Origin: Mantamonas sphyraenae
Lineage: Eukaryota; CRuMs; Mantamonadidae
Assembly (NCBI GenBank): GCA_026936335.1
Contig: JAPMXV010000050.1
Location: forward strand, 1-64,000
Length of the DNA: 64,000 nt
Reading direction: 5' to 3'
Under the pieces are notes generated by a model. It was not told the origin of the DNA. It worked only from the letters and a program-made list of their open reading frames with translations, and did not search any database. Below are positions 23,242-33,552 of the stretch, in pieces; within the stretch, counting starts at the first letter, position 1; every line of letters begins with the position of its first letter. Position numbers and translations under genes: made by a program.

Positions 23242-24103
23242 TCACATAAACCCGTCAAAGTCTCCGCCTGCGTTAAAGTCGTCCTCTCCATAGTCGTCCA
23301 TCGCCGACGCCGCTACCCGCACATTCGCCTTCTTCTTCTTTGTGCGCTTCTTCTTCGGGCCCTTCTCCTCCTTGATTTTGTTGTTGTACAGCACGTTCAA
23401 CGACGCCTGCACGTCTTTCACCTCGTCCGAACGCATCTCGTTGCACGCCTCCTTCAGCAGCTCCTTCAGCAGCTTCTGAAAGTGCTTGCTTCCTTCGTAG
23501 TCCTGCAGCTTCTTGCCCACCTTGCTCCCCAGCTCCACAAACTCGCTCTCCGTCGTCGGCTCTCCAAACGTAAAGTCTGCGCCGTCCACAGGCACCGCTG
23601 TATCCATGTGCCCGCGTGTCCGTACGTCGCCCCACGCACGTGTCAGCATGCGCCAAGCCATTCCCGGAAAACCCAACTCCGGCCCCTTCCCAACACCACA
23701 CACACTTACGCGACGTGTCCACAAAGCCCGAAAACAGGTCTTTCGACAATTCAATGTCCGCCTCCTCCACTGCCCGCTGTGCGTTCTTGCGTGCCGCTCC
23801 AGGGTCTGCCTCAGCCTCCTCTCGCGCCTGCTTTTCCATCTCGCGCATTTTGCGTTCCTTCTCTTCCTTCTCCTTGGCCAGCTGCTTCAGCGTCTTCTTC
23901 TTCTTCGGCTTGGCATACGTCTTCACACTCCCCTCCTGCTTCCCAGCACCTGCCGACGGGCCCTTGGCCTTCTCTCCCTCCTCCCCCTCTTCATCCGACA
24001 CATCCCACTCGTCCGGAACGTCCTCGTCGTCCCCTCCGGCTTCCTCGTCTTCCCAGGTGGCCGGAATTTCGTCCTCATCGGAAAAGTCGTCCCAAGCGCT
24101 CAT
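23242..24103 (-). CDS. EIF3J: Translation initiation factor eIF3 subunit J
   Basis: Exons 24103-23710 and 23597-23242 encode 249 residues; the intron is GTAAGT...GATACAG, with CTGAC inside, and gives VDTSPVPVDGADF. The start MSAWDDFSDEDEIP is the typical acidic eIF3j N-terminus. A Lys/Glu coiled coil follows (KKKKTLKQLAKEKEEKERK). The C-terminal eIF3j segment has KLQDYEGSKHFQKLLKELL and a basic KKKRTKKKK, ending in an acidic DDYGEDDFNAGGDFDGFM. eIF3j is the loosely bound eIF3 subunit that sits in the 40S decoding centre. Length and order fit the family (human about 258). Confidence 0.93.
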
Positions 24104-24169
24104 CTTGCTTCGAATTCAACAATGCCTGCCCTCGCGCGCTTCCGCGTTTTTCATTTCTCCATCCTCCCC

Positions 24170-25541
24170 TCACTTCCGCTTCGCCAGCGGATCCCTCACA
24201 TGTGCATCGATCAGCCGATCCGTAAATGCAAACCGTGTGATGGCAGACACAGCCCAGCTCACCACCAGCGCCAGAGCCAGATACTGCACCCACGCAAACT
24301 TCAGCGTTTCAATCACCCCCGGCCGGTACACAATCAGCTGCGGCGGAATACGCAGCACTCCCTGCACACGCATGCTCCCAGCCGGTCCGGGTTGCCACAA
24401 CGTCTGCAGGTTCGTCACCTGCGTCGTCTCTGTGAGCGTGCGTAAAGACAACCCCGAGCGTTGTTGTTCTCGTTAGCCATGACCCCATTTTGGCCCCGCT
24501 CCCTCGTTTCCCCACCCTCACCCGTGGCTATCCCTGCACCCTTCACCCTTGCCCACTCACCATTCCGCTGCTGCGCATTGAACAACAGCTTGCCCAGGTC
24601 CAGATCTCGGATGTTCGTCACGTTCTTCTCCTCAAACAAGGGCGAATTGTACACGGTGCGCACGCCCAACGCAGGCAATGCCGATTTCTGTGGAATCCCG
24701 CCACGTTCGTCATTGTCACAGCCCCCTCTGTGCGTCAGCACCGTGCTTTTCCTCAAACCCTGCAACCGTTTCGCGCCATCTCTCTTCCCCTACCTGCTTC
24801 AACTCCAGCTGCCCATCAAACGAGAGCGTCCCGCCACCCGTCACCGATCCTGCGTTCATGCTCACCATCGACTTCATCGTCATGCGCAAACGCGACTGTG
24901 TGCCCGCCCTGTGTCAGCCTGCGTGCACCCTTCCCTGCAAATTGGCGCGCGTTCAAACCCACCTGCAGCGAATACTCCAGGAACAGCACCAGCTGCACGT
25001 CCTGGATCCGCTCTTGGGCTTTCAGGCCCACAAAATCCACCTGGAACCACAGCTCGTCGTTCAATGTGTCCTCATTCATGTCCACTGTCCAAGACTACGC
25101 CGCTCACCGCCACACAACCCGCCACGCGGAGTCAGCTTCCCTGCCTGCGCACATCCAACCCCCAGCGTCCCCTCAACCCCGTCTTCCTTCCCTTTCCCTC
25201 ATTCCCTCATCCCCTCGTCCCCTCACCTTCATTGTCGCCTCAATGCTCTGCTCGGCAAACAAAGTGTTCAGATGCCCACTTGTGCTCCACAGCCGCGTCG
25301 ACCCCTCCAGCGACGATCCGGACACCAAGGCCAGCGCTTGGTGAGTGAACGCCACCTGTGCTTGCTCCTCGTATGTGCTGTGCTTCATCCAGAACCCGTT
25401 GCTAAAGTACGCCACAAAGTATGGCACCAACACCAACACCACCACCATGGCCACCCGAAAGCACCACGCCATGCTGCACCGACTGTGCACAAAGTACTCT
25501 CGCTCCACCGGCACCGAGTACACCTTGATTGGTCGGCCCAT
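24170..25541 (-). CDS. TMEM231: Transition-zone membrane protein TMEM231
   Basis: Five exons (25541-25227, 25094-24963, 24895-24794, 24687-24561, 24429-24170) give 311 residues; the human protein has about 316. All joins keep phase, and several introns carry CTGACACAG or CTGACGCACAG. Features: VYSVPVEREYFVHSRCS (human: LFSHPVERSYRAGLCS), a first membrane helix, FWMKHSTYEEQ, the lumenal beta-rich region, QQRNETT, and a second helix after RPGVIETLKFAWVQYLAL. TMEM231 is part of the MKS/B9 gate at the base of cilia. Its presence implies that the organism builds a cilium or flagellum. Confidence 0.94.
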
Positions 25542-25620
25542 CACACAGAAAACAAGTGAGAATCAGTTTGCCTGCCACCGCGCTCCATTGTCTCATCCTG
25601 CTCACCCTGTCCTTCACGCT

Positions 25621-27210
25621 TCACGCCATCGTGTCTCGCATCGCCCCCTGCGCCTGGCGCAGTCGCCGCATCGCAACTGCCACCAGAATCGAGTTCATGA
25701 ACGCCGCAATCGGAAACAGAAACGTCAGCATGCAGTCCGACACATACACCGGGTGGATCCCCGTCTGTCCTGCTGAAAAGTACGAGTTGAAATTGGCAAT
25801 AAACACAAGCATGGACACCACACCCAGCACGAGCGAAAGCAGAATCAATCCAAGGTAGCCCGTCCACTGCGACACGATGCGCGTAATCAGCGTCGTCACT
25901 CGCTTGTGTTTCTGTTGGTACTGGTACCCCACCAGTGTCGACCCCACATCCACAGAGTGCGGAGTGTCTGTGGCCGGCGAGTCCACAGACGTCGCTCGGC
26001 TACGCGCTGCCGGTGATCCATCGCGCGGCGACACGTCAAAATCCGACGGCAGCGATGGGTACGTTGACGAGTCTACCACGTAGCTGCCTCGGCTACGCCG
26101 CCGCGACCTGTACGACGGCGCCATCTTCTCTGCCACCTGACACACAGCCTCCGAGACAAACACAGCCGTGAACGACACGTGGAAAAACACCCCAATTGTG
26201 TACACGTCTGTGATGCGTGTGCTCAGCCACACCAGGTCGATGTCCGTCAAGTTCAACGCAGCCAACCCCGGCAGCTCCACAACCCCGAGCCCTCGCAGCA
26301 GATCCAACAGCGACAGACCCACCCATGTCACGCACACTCCAATAATAAACACCACGTCCGCGTACAAAGACATGTTTGTGCTCTTGATCAACCGGTCCAC
26401 CTCCTCTTGGTTCCTGAACAGCGTCAGCAGCGACAATACGTCCCGCGACGACGAAAAGTACAGCGAAGCAAACGTGTAGCATGCAATGGCAATGCCCCAC
26501 GCCACTCCAATGGTCATGTGCACAGGGTTCAGGCCCCCCGGGAACATGTAGCTCGTTTGCTGCGTCCGAAGCACAATGCATGCTACATCCAGCACAAAGA
26601 TCATAAGCGCCAGCGTCTGCAGTAGGTTTTGCCTCAGGCTGTCCCGCCCCGTGTGCAGCGACCGGTCAAACCCGTAGAAGGACAGAACGCGCGAAAGAAA
26701 TGGAAAGCGCTGCAGTGGATTTGCGTCGCTGAACGAGTGCCTGTGACCAGCTGTGCTCGAGCTCTTCACCGTACCTACAAACCACACCCACCATGTCCGT
26801 GTTAGCTCATCCCTCATCTGCCCACACACGGCCCCCCTTTCTTTCCTTCCACGCCGTATACCACACGAAAATGCCGGGCAAACTCGTCTCGGGAGCCGTT
26901 TTTCCTTTTTCTCGCGTCCCGACACACCCCCGCAGCGCGGACTTTGAAAACCCCACTCACCGTTGTCGCTGATGTAGCTGTTGTGGCTCGCCCGTTTCAT
27001 TTGACGTTTCGGGATGTCCAAGTGCATCGGTGTGGGCGCCGGCAGTGTCCCGCTTCCCTCTTTTCTCGACGACCCAGAGCCAGCCGTGTTTTCCTCTGGA
27101 CCGGCATTCGACGTCGACACCGTCATGGACGTCACGTGCGACAGCCCCCCCCCTTGATCCTCCACCTGATTATACTCCATCTCCGCCATCTCGGCTGATC
27201 CTGGCAACAT
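25621..27210 (-). CDS. Polytopic membrane protein, unrecognised family
   Basis: Exons 27210-26961 and 26774-25621 (GTGAGT...TTTGTAG, CTAAC inside) encode 467 residues starting MLPGSAEMAEMEYNQ. The N-terminal ~125 residues are soluble, Ser-rich and basic. At least six hydrophobic segments follow (NLLQTLALMIFVLDVACIVL, MTIGVAWGIAIACYTFASLY, VVFIIGVCVTWVGLSLLDLL, IGVFFHVSFTAVFVSEAV, GYLGLILLSLVLGVVSMLVF, MLTFLFPIAAFMNSILVAV), split by a cytoplasmic-looking Arg/Ser/Asp-rich loop. The layout resembles a GPCR-like or TOM1-like protein, but I see no diagnostic motif. It is divergent (144 bp) from the TOM1-like gene. Confidence 0.7.
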   Translation of the reverse strand: MLPGSAEMAEMEYNQVEDQGGGLSHVTSMTVSTSNAGPEENTAGSGSSRKEGSGTLPAPTPMHLDIPKRQMKRASHNSYISDNGEWGFQSPRCGGVSGREKKEKRLPRRVCPAFSCGIRRGRKERGAVCGQMRDELTRTWWVWFVGTVKSSSTAGHRHSFSDANPLQRFPFLSRVLSFYGFDRSLHTGRDSLRQNLLQTLALMIFVLDVACIVLRTQQTSYMFPGGLNPVHMTIGVAWGIAIACYTFASLYFSSSRDVLSLLTLFRNQEEVDRLIKSTNMSLYADVVFIIGVCVTWVGLSLLDLLRGLGVVELPGLAALNLTDIDLVWLSTRITDVYTIGVFFHVSFTAVFVSEAVCQVAEKMAPSYRSRRRSRGSYVVDSSTYPSLPSDFDVSPRDGSPAARSRATSVDSPATDTPHSVDVGSTLVGYQYQQKHKRVTTLITRIVSQWTGYLGLILLSLVLGVVSMLVFIANFNSYFSAGQTGIHPVYVSDCMLTFLFPIAAFMNSILVAVAMRRLRQAQGAMRDTMA

Positions 27211-27354
27211 GGACACCTGCGTCTTCCCGCCAGAATGAGAAACGTTGCGTGTGCAGCGGCAGCGCGTGTCCTCAGCCACACAAAACTCGTTCTTCCCAAC
27301 AAAACCCCCGGCTTTTCGCCAACCAGATACACTCCCAAGAATCCCGAGTGCACC

Positions 27355-28876
27355 ATGGCCGTCACTTCCTTGCAAATCTTTGCCGCACTCAAGGTCACTC
27401 TGACCATCCTGTACTCCCTGATGGCCTTTGTGGCTCTTGCGCAACTGTACCGTCTCAACAACTCGGGCTCGCTTCGCTGGACCATCCAGAAGCACCTGCA
27501 TCTGCTCATCACTCTCACCTGCATCACTCGCATTGTCCTCTTTTCCCTGCCCACGGCCGCTTACATCAGCATGCCTGTATACTGCCTCTTCCTCCTCGAC
27601 ATCCTCCCCACCCTCCTCTACTTTGCGGTCTTCTCCCTCGTCGCCATCAACTGGGTCGAGGTCGTCATCAGCCTGAAAAACTCGGTGCGCAACCTCCACG
27701 TTCAGTTTATGCGCATCAACTTTGTCATCAACGTTGTCCTCTGGTGCATCGCCGCCTTTCTCCTTGCCCTCGCTGCTCTCCTCGAGCTCAAGTACTCCTT
27801 CCTCACCTTTTGGTTCGAGGGCATCTTCATCGGCGCCATTGCCTTTGCCTCTGCCTTCACCTTTGCCTACTACGGTCTCAAGCTCCGCACCATCCTCCAG
27901 CAGTTCCCGCTCAAGGTCGCCACCCAGTTCTTCTCCCGAGTACGTTCGCCTTGCCCGCTTTGCACACGTCTCTCCACTGCACCCGCCGTTCCTTTCCCTC
28001 CATTTCCCCGTTCCCAGATCCCTGTCCATCCCTTCTGCGCTTCCTACCCGTCCCGCCGGACCCAGCAAGGCCACAAGGCCTCAGAGCGACAAAGAGAAAA
28101 GGCTGACGCCAAACTTTGCACCATTCTCCCTCTCTTCCCGCACCCTGCTCGGCTCCCTTTGGCCTTGCCCAACTCTGCAGCTCAACACAAACGCCATCAT
28201 CTGGACGTGCAGCTTCATCATCCACGCCCTGTACATCCTCGTGATCAACATGGTCCTCCGCGTCCTGCGCGCCTCCAAGAGCCTCACCTTTTCCACCTTT
28301 CTTTGGATCTGGGGTGCCTACTTTGTCGTTGCCGAGCTCATTCCGCAGGCGTTGCTCCTGCGACTCATCAGCAACATCCCCGAGGACGCCATCAACCGAC
28401 GTACCATCAACAGCTCGTCTGCCGCCACAGAGATCGATTCTTCTGCCGACGCTTCTGTGCGTGCCAAGCACTCGGCCGACACCACCGCCAACGCAGCCCC
28501 GGCCACAAAGACTGTCCTTGATGACGACGACTCGGTGCTCATCCACAAGAACGAGCGCGAAAACGCCTGGTGGGACCGCAACGGTGGCGAAAAGGACGAC
28601 TCGCTCCTCCTCCACACAAACGCCCACTCCTGGCTCACCGACGACGCCCCTTATGACGACGGCGACGTCGACGAGGAAGAGTGGCGTGAACGCCGCCAGC
28701 TCGTCAAGGACGCCTATGCCGTGGAAACGGGCAAGGCAGACCCAACCACCATGTCCTTGGCCTACGGCAACCAGACCAGCTTCGGCGAGTCCTTCCGTAG
28801 CTTCCGTCACTCGCTCCGTGCCGCCTCGGCTGCTCTGGAAAGCGCGTCTGCTGACGATTCCGAAGTGGAACTGTGA
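27355..28876 (+). CDS. TOM1/THH1/GPR137-like seven-helix membrane protein
   Basis: Exons 27355-27939 and 28181-28876 (GTACGT...CTCTGCAG, 241 bp, CTGAC at 28103) encode 426 residues. Helices 1-5 are in exon 1 and the remaining two in exon 2. The THH1/TOM1/TOM3 family pattern is visible: LRWTIQKHLHLLITLTCITRIVLF, a helix ending PVYCLFLLDILPTLLYFAVFSLVAINWVEVV (family: LLDLPGLLFFSTYTLLVLFWAE), and an Asn-rich helix FVINVVLWC. The C-terminal ~170 residues are an acidic, Ser-rich cytosolic tail. Family members are endomembrane or lysosomal proteins (GPR137 affects Rag/mTORC1 in animals). The role here is unknown. Confidence 0.75.
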
Positions 28877-28927
28877 GAACGCAGGCAACACAAAAAAACC
28901 TGCCCACCTCTCCTTCCCATCCCCGCC

Positions 28928-30265
28928 ATGGAAAAGTTGCAAACAGTGGCCAAGCAGGCACAGGAGATGCGAGAGCACGTTTCCCGCGTGCTGGAGCTCA
29001 TGAACCAGGGCAACCCACAGGAGTGGAAGCCCATCTTGGAACACTTTCAGATGCTCACGGGACGCACGGCACGCGTGCACAGAGAACTGCACCACGACGC
29101 CGCCCTGCACCATGTCGTTGCCGTGCCCCACCAATTTGAACCCATGCATGTGGAACACAGTCAGTTGCCTGCAGCGCAACACACCTGTGCTTGCGTTCCT
29201 CCTCCGCGCACCTTGTCTCTCACACCGAGTCTCACACGCCCACACGCACCAGTCCCAGAGCTCATTCGCACCAAAACCCTTCCCGAGATGGACGCCGAGG
29301 ACAATGAGGCGTTGAGGGAGTATGAACAGGTGCTACAGCCGCAGGAAGAACGACACCACGCAGTCGCGGTTCAAGAAGTCACACGCATCGCACACGCCTA
29401 CAACAAAGCTGTGCGTGGCATCAATCTGCGTCAGCTGCGCGAGCAGCCCGCCTACAAGAAACTCGTGGACGAGTACAAGAGCAAGCAGAGTCGTCTCATT
29501 GAGGACAAGTTCCGTGTGACCCACCCTCAGCATGGTCTCAGCATGGGCAGCCTTCAAACCGCGCCCCTGCACGAACGCATCGACGCCCTGTTTACCAGCA
29601 TCTCTTCCGGCACGGGACTCGCACCCAGCCAGCCTCCACAGCGCCGACCGCGCAAGCGCAAGCGTCGCCGTGCGGAGCTGAGCAGCGTTGCAAGCTCAAC
29701 CTCCTCCTCCTCCTCCTCCTCCTCTTCTTCCACGTCCTCCAGCAGCAGCAGCGGCAACAACAGCTCATCCTCTTCAGCCACAGCCTCGTCGAGCTCCGCC
29801 CCTGTAAACACAGATCCCCACGAGCTGATGAGAGAGGCCCTTCAGACAAAGGGGGCGTTGATGCACAAGCTGGACCGAAAGCAGCAGATGACCGTCAAGC
29901 TGCTGCTCACTGACGAGGTTGTGAAGAAAAAGGTGGCCCAGACCGACGTTGTGCCAGCCATCATCGGCTTGCTTGAGTGGCCCCGCTTGGTCATCCTGTA
30001 TTGCGTCCGTACCAATCAGCCCTGCACGTCCCAGGCCGTCATCAACAACGGCCGCATCACCGTCCACGAGCTCACCCACGCCACTGCGGACCTCCTTGTC
30101 GACAAGAACCTCAACGAAAAGTCCCTACCGATGCTCTTTGACAACAACACCACCTTTATTGCCGCCGTCCACAACCAGAGAAACATCAGGACCCAGCAGC
30201 GTTCTGTTGCACACACAGGCCAGAACCAAGCCCAGAGCGACGCCAAGCGCCAACGTGTCGAGTGA
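28928..30265 (+). CDS. MED8: Mediator subunit MED8-like protein
   Basis: Exons 28928-29159 and 29259-30265 encode 412 residues. The 99-bp intron (GTCAGT...TCCCAG) is also open in frame, so it could be missed by ORF callers. Removing it gives HVEHKLIRTKTLPEMDAED, which matches the MED8 segment VPDYLRTKPDPEVEEQE. The helical N-terminus (EWKPILEHFQMLTGRTARVHREL) fits the MED8 N-terminal domain. The C-terminal half (poly-Ser, then ALMHKLDRKQQMTVKLLLTD onward) is not part of known MED8. MED8 is a head-module subunit that contacts TBP. The call rests on short similarity and is moderate. Confidence 0.62.
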   Translation: MEKLQTVAKQAQEMREHVSRVLELMNQGNPQEWKPILEHFQMLTGRTARVHRELHHDAALHHVVAVPHQFEPMHVEHSQLPAAQHTCACVPPPRTLSLTPSLTRPHAPVPELIRTKTLPEMDAEDNEALREYEQVLQPQEERHHAVAVQEVTRIAHAYNKAVRGINLRQLREQPAYKKLVDEYKSKQSRLIEDKFRVTHPQHGLSMGSLQTAPLHERIDALFTSISSGTGLAPSQPPQRRPRKRKRRRAELSSVASSTSSSSSSSSSSTSSSSSSGNNSSSSSATASSSSAPVNTDPHELMREALQTKGALMHKLDRKQQMTVKLLLTDEVVKKKVAQTDVVPAIIGLLEWPRLVILYCVRTNQPCTSQAVINNGRITVHELTHATADLLVDKNLNEKSLPMLFDNNTTFIAAVHNQRNIRTQQRSVAHTGQNQAQSDAKRQRVE

Positions 30266-30330
30266 TCCAAAATGGACTGTACATTTTCCCTTCTTCTCCT
30301 CCCTTCGCCTCCATCTCCCGCAACCAAATC

Positions 30331-33300
30331 ATGAGCAAGGTCCTCGTGCGCCGCAAAGCTGCAGACGCCTCCACCGCCCAGGAGGATGCACAGGCGGGAA
30401 GCAGCTCGCCGTCTTCGCCCATGCGCAAGTATGTGGTGGCCAAGAAGCAAGGTAAGGCCCAGGGGAAAGCCGATGTGCACCCGTGGTGAGGGTGTCGCTG
30501 GTCCAGCGACGTTTGCCCCATCATCCAACGGCTACTCCTCACACGTGCCCACAGAGACCCCACGCAGCGTAGGCACGCCCATGTCTCTACTTACGGCGTC
30601 GCCCAGAGATCGCAGGCCACGCACAAAGGACAACTCGGGCAAGCTGGTCACACACACCGTACTGGGCGACGCCGAAGAATACCGCGAGTTGGCCAAGCGC
30701 CGTCAACAGCAGCAGATGTCCTTCCACGCCCTGCACAACCCACAGGCCTTTGCCAAACAGCAAGCACGCGAGAAGGAACAACGTCGTAGCTCCTCGTTCA
30801 AAGACATGCACACCATGGACGCCCAGAAGCCGCCTCCCCTCGATCTCCAGGTTCGTGCCCAATCCCCACCCCGGCCTTCCGCGGCCTGCACCACCCACCC
30901 CAGCCACCCTGACCCGCAAACGCACGCACGACCATTGCACGCAGAACATACAATCATATCAGACACGCGCACAGGAGGGACGTGCCATGCGCAAGCAGCT
31001 GGAGACTCTGGCCAGTGCTAGGCAACAGGAGAAGCACAAGCAGAAGAAGGAGCTGGCATCCATGCACATCTTTGAACGCATGATGAACACCAAAGACGAA
31101 CGTGCCCTGCGCAACTGGGAGCGCCGCAAGCGTGAGTGGGCCGCCATGGAGGCTCGGTTGGCACGCAAGCTGGGCAAGAGTGTCGACGAACTCATTGTTG
31201 CTCGCACCGACGAGTTTCGCAGCATTATGGAGGAGCGTGAGCTGGTGCAGCGTGCAATTCCGCTCGTGGAACAGGCACCCAGCAATTCCTGGAGTGTGGT
31301 GGCAAACAGCAGCGGCATCGAGGCGCAGGTGTACACCGACGACCTGACGCCCATGACAACCGTGGGCAAACCCCGCCATTTCAAAAAGGAGGTCCAGGAA
31401 CTGGCCATGAGTAGCCACGGAGCCACACTGGCGGGTGAGCTCAGCACCAACAACCGCGCACGGCAGTGGAAGGACTCGCCGTACCTGGCACGCAGGCAGA
31501 AGCAGCTGGCCAAGGCCACCAACATGCTGCTCAAGCACAGGCCCGACTTTGACGAGCTGGAAGTGATTGGCCACGCCGTCTTGCCATCCACCATGGACGA
31601 TGCCATGGCCAGAAGCATGGCCGAATACGATGATCACGACGATGATGAAGACCATGACGAGGAAACCTACGCGTACGACGACGACGACGACGACGCAGAC
31701 GATGGAGACGACGCAGCAGAGGGCGAGTACTACGATGCAGACGAACAGTATGACTTGATGCAAGAGGAGGAGTGGGTATACGAACACCAGCAGGAGGAGG
31801 AGGACGGCCAACCGGTGCAAGGTCCATCCCTGCACATGTGGATGCACGACGTTCTGTTTGCCTCGCCAGTCAACGAAACCGCCACCGAAGAGGTGCGTGT
31901 GCGCAACACAGGCACCACTGCCCTTTACTACCGCTGGGTCAGTGTGGACAAGGACGCCAAGCTGCCCACTCGCTCTTCGGGCGAAGGACGCTTCTTCCAG
32001 GCCGACAACAAGGGCGTCATCCTCCCCGACGCCGACCACAGCTTCTACTTTGCCTTTTCCAGCGCCAGCCCCGGCCGATTTGCCCAGCAGTGGCGCCTGG
32101 AGACTGTACCCGAGCTTCCCGGAGGTGCCCCTGTGGTCACACTCAAGGGAGTGGCCAAGAAACAGGACACCCTGGCCCAAGACAGGGCCCAGGTGGAGGC
32201 TCTGCTCGAGAGCCAGGCCATGGAGCACGCATGCACCCAGGTTGTCATGGATATTGTGGATCTGGTGCCCAGCCTTGCGCAATCACGCGCTCCGCAAGGC
32301 CCGCCTGTCGACGTCAACGAGGAACTCTTTGTGGCTCAGAACGCACACCTCAATCTTCACTACTCGCCCGAACTGTTTGCCGAGTTTCAGGCGTTGGAAG
32401 CAGACGTGCTGGCGCTGCTGGAGGGCGTCCAAAGCGACGCCGAAGCAGAGGAGGAGCGCACCTGGGCTGGCTCCGTCGCTGCCCTCCACGACCTCGTCCT
32501 TGCTGTGCCCCGTACGCTGGAACAGCAGCGTGCACAGCTCATGCAACGCTTGGAGGATCTGATCGCACGATCGTCTGCTGCACCTGTGCGTCCCGCTGCC
32601 TCTCTTCTCTACTACATCGGCTACGACCTCCTCACCTCCCTCGCCGAACGGATCCACGACGCAAGCGTCGACGAGCACGCACGCATGTCTCTGGAACCGA
32701 CTCCGTTCCTGGATCCCGTCCAGGTGGCTGCGCAGGCCGAAGCGGCAGCTCAGGCTGCCGCAAACGCCGCGGCGGCGAAAAAGGGCCGCAAGAAGGCCAA
32801 AAAGGAAGCCGCTGCCGCCGCCATGGCTGCTACCCAGAGCCAGGATGGACAGGCATCGCTGGAGCAGGTGTTGGAAGAGCGCAAAGCCTGGAGCAAGGAC
32901 AGGCTGCAGGCTGAGGCTGTGTGCCGCACACGCATCGAGGACAGCGTCCGTGCCATGCTTGTCGAGACTCTGGACACCTTTGAGGCTTTGTGTGCCTCCG
33001 CAGATACCATCTCCCAACACATGGCACTGGGCCACGTCGACGCTGCAATGGTGGACGCAGCTCAACTCACCTCGCCCACCAAATCTAAAAAGCTAACCTC
33101 TACCTCCAGCGCGGGCCAATCGTCATCTGCAGACCTGGACGAGGCTGTCGACGAAGCAGACTCCTTTGTGCTCGACACAGGTGACGATTTTGTGGTGGAG
33201 GACGTTGTGGAGGAACCGCTGGTACTGCTGGCCAGGGAAGCCGAAGAGGCAGAGCAAGCCAACAGGGACGCAGCCTCAGCCCATCCCTCAGCCGCTTCTG

Positions 33301-33491
33301 TGGCCAGCAGCGGACGCAAAGCGCGTGCCATGACTCCCAACAAAGGAGGCCGCAAGAGTGCACGCAGCAGTGGCAACGGCAACGAACGCTCCGCATCGCC
33401 GCGTTCCACCGCGCGTGGCAAGAGCCGCGCTTCCTCACGTGCCACCTCTCGTCGTGGCAAGCACACAAGCCGAGGCGGCGCCGCCTCATGA
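30331..33491 (+). CDS. MYCBPAP: MYCBP-associated protein (MYCBPAP) family
   Basis: Three exons (30331-30451, 30555-30850, 30963-33491; donors GTAAGG and GTTCGT) encode 981 residues. The order is: a basic N-terminus, a Lys/Glu/Gln-rich helical region (AFAKQQAREKEQRR, LRNWERRKREWAAMEARLAR), an acidic Asp-rich insert at about residues 360-412, and an Ig/ASPM-like beta segment. That segment (about residues 429-539: ATEEVRVRNTGTTALYYRW, FYFAFSSASPGRFAQQWRL) is the family signature. A helical region, an Ala/Lys tract and a very basic Arg/Ser tail end the protein. MYCBPAP family members occur mainly in ciliated lineages and are linked to sperm or axonemal function, which agrees with TMEM231 nearby. 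Confidence 0.75.
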
Positions 33492-33552
33492 TCAACCAAC
33501 AAAGAGCACTTGCAATCCCAAAGTTCATTGGACTGGATTTCCCTGGCCACGC

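Noticed and set aside
25621-28074. Single 817-codon minus protein including sequence upstream of 27210
   Set aside because: The long open frame crosses a GTGAGT...TTTGTAG intron (26960-26775) and the first exon of the divergent TOM1-like gene; the spliced 467-residue model is cleaner.
30954-32282. 442-codon minus frame opposite MYCBPAP
   Set aside because: Leu/Val-rich antisense shadow with no recognisable domain; MYCBPAP is well supported on the plus strand.
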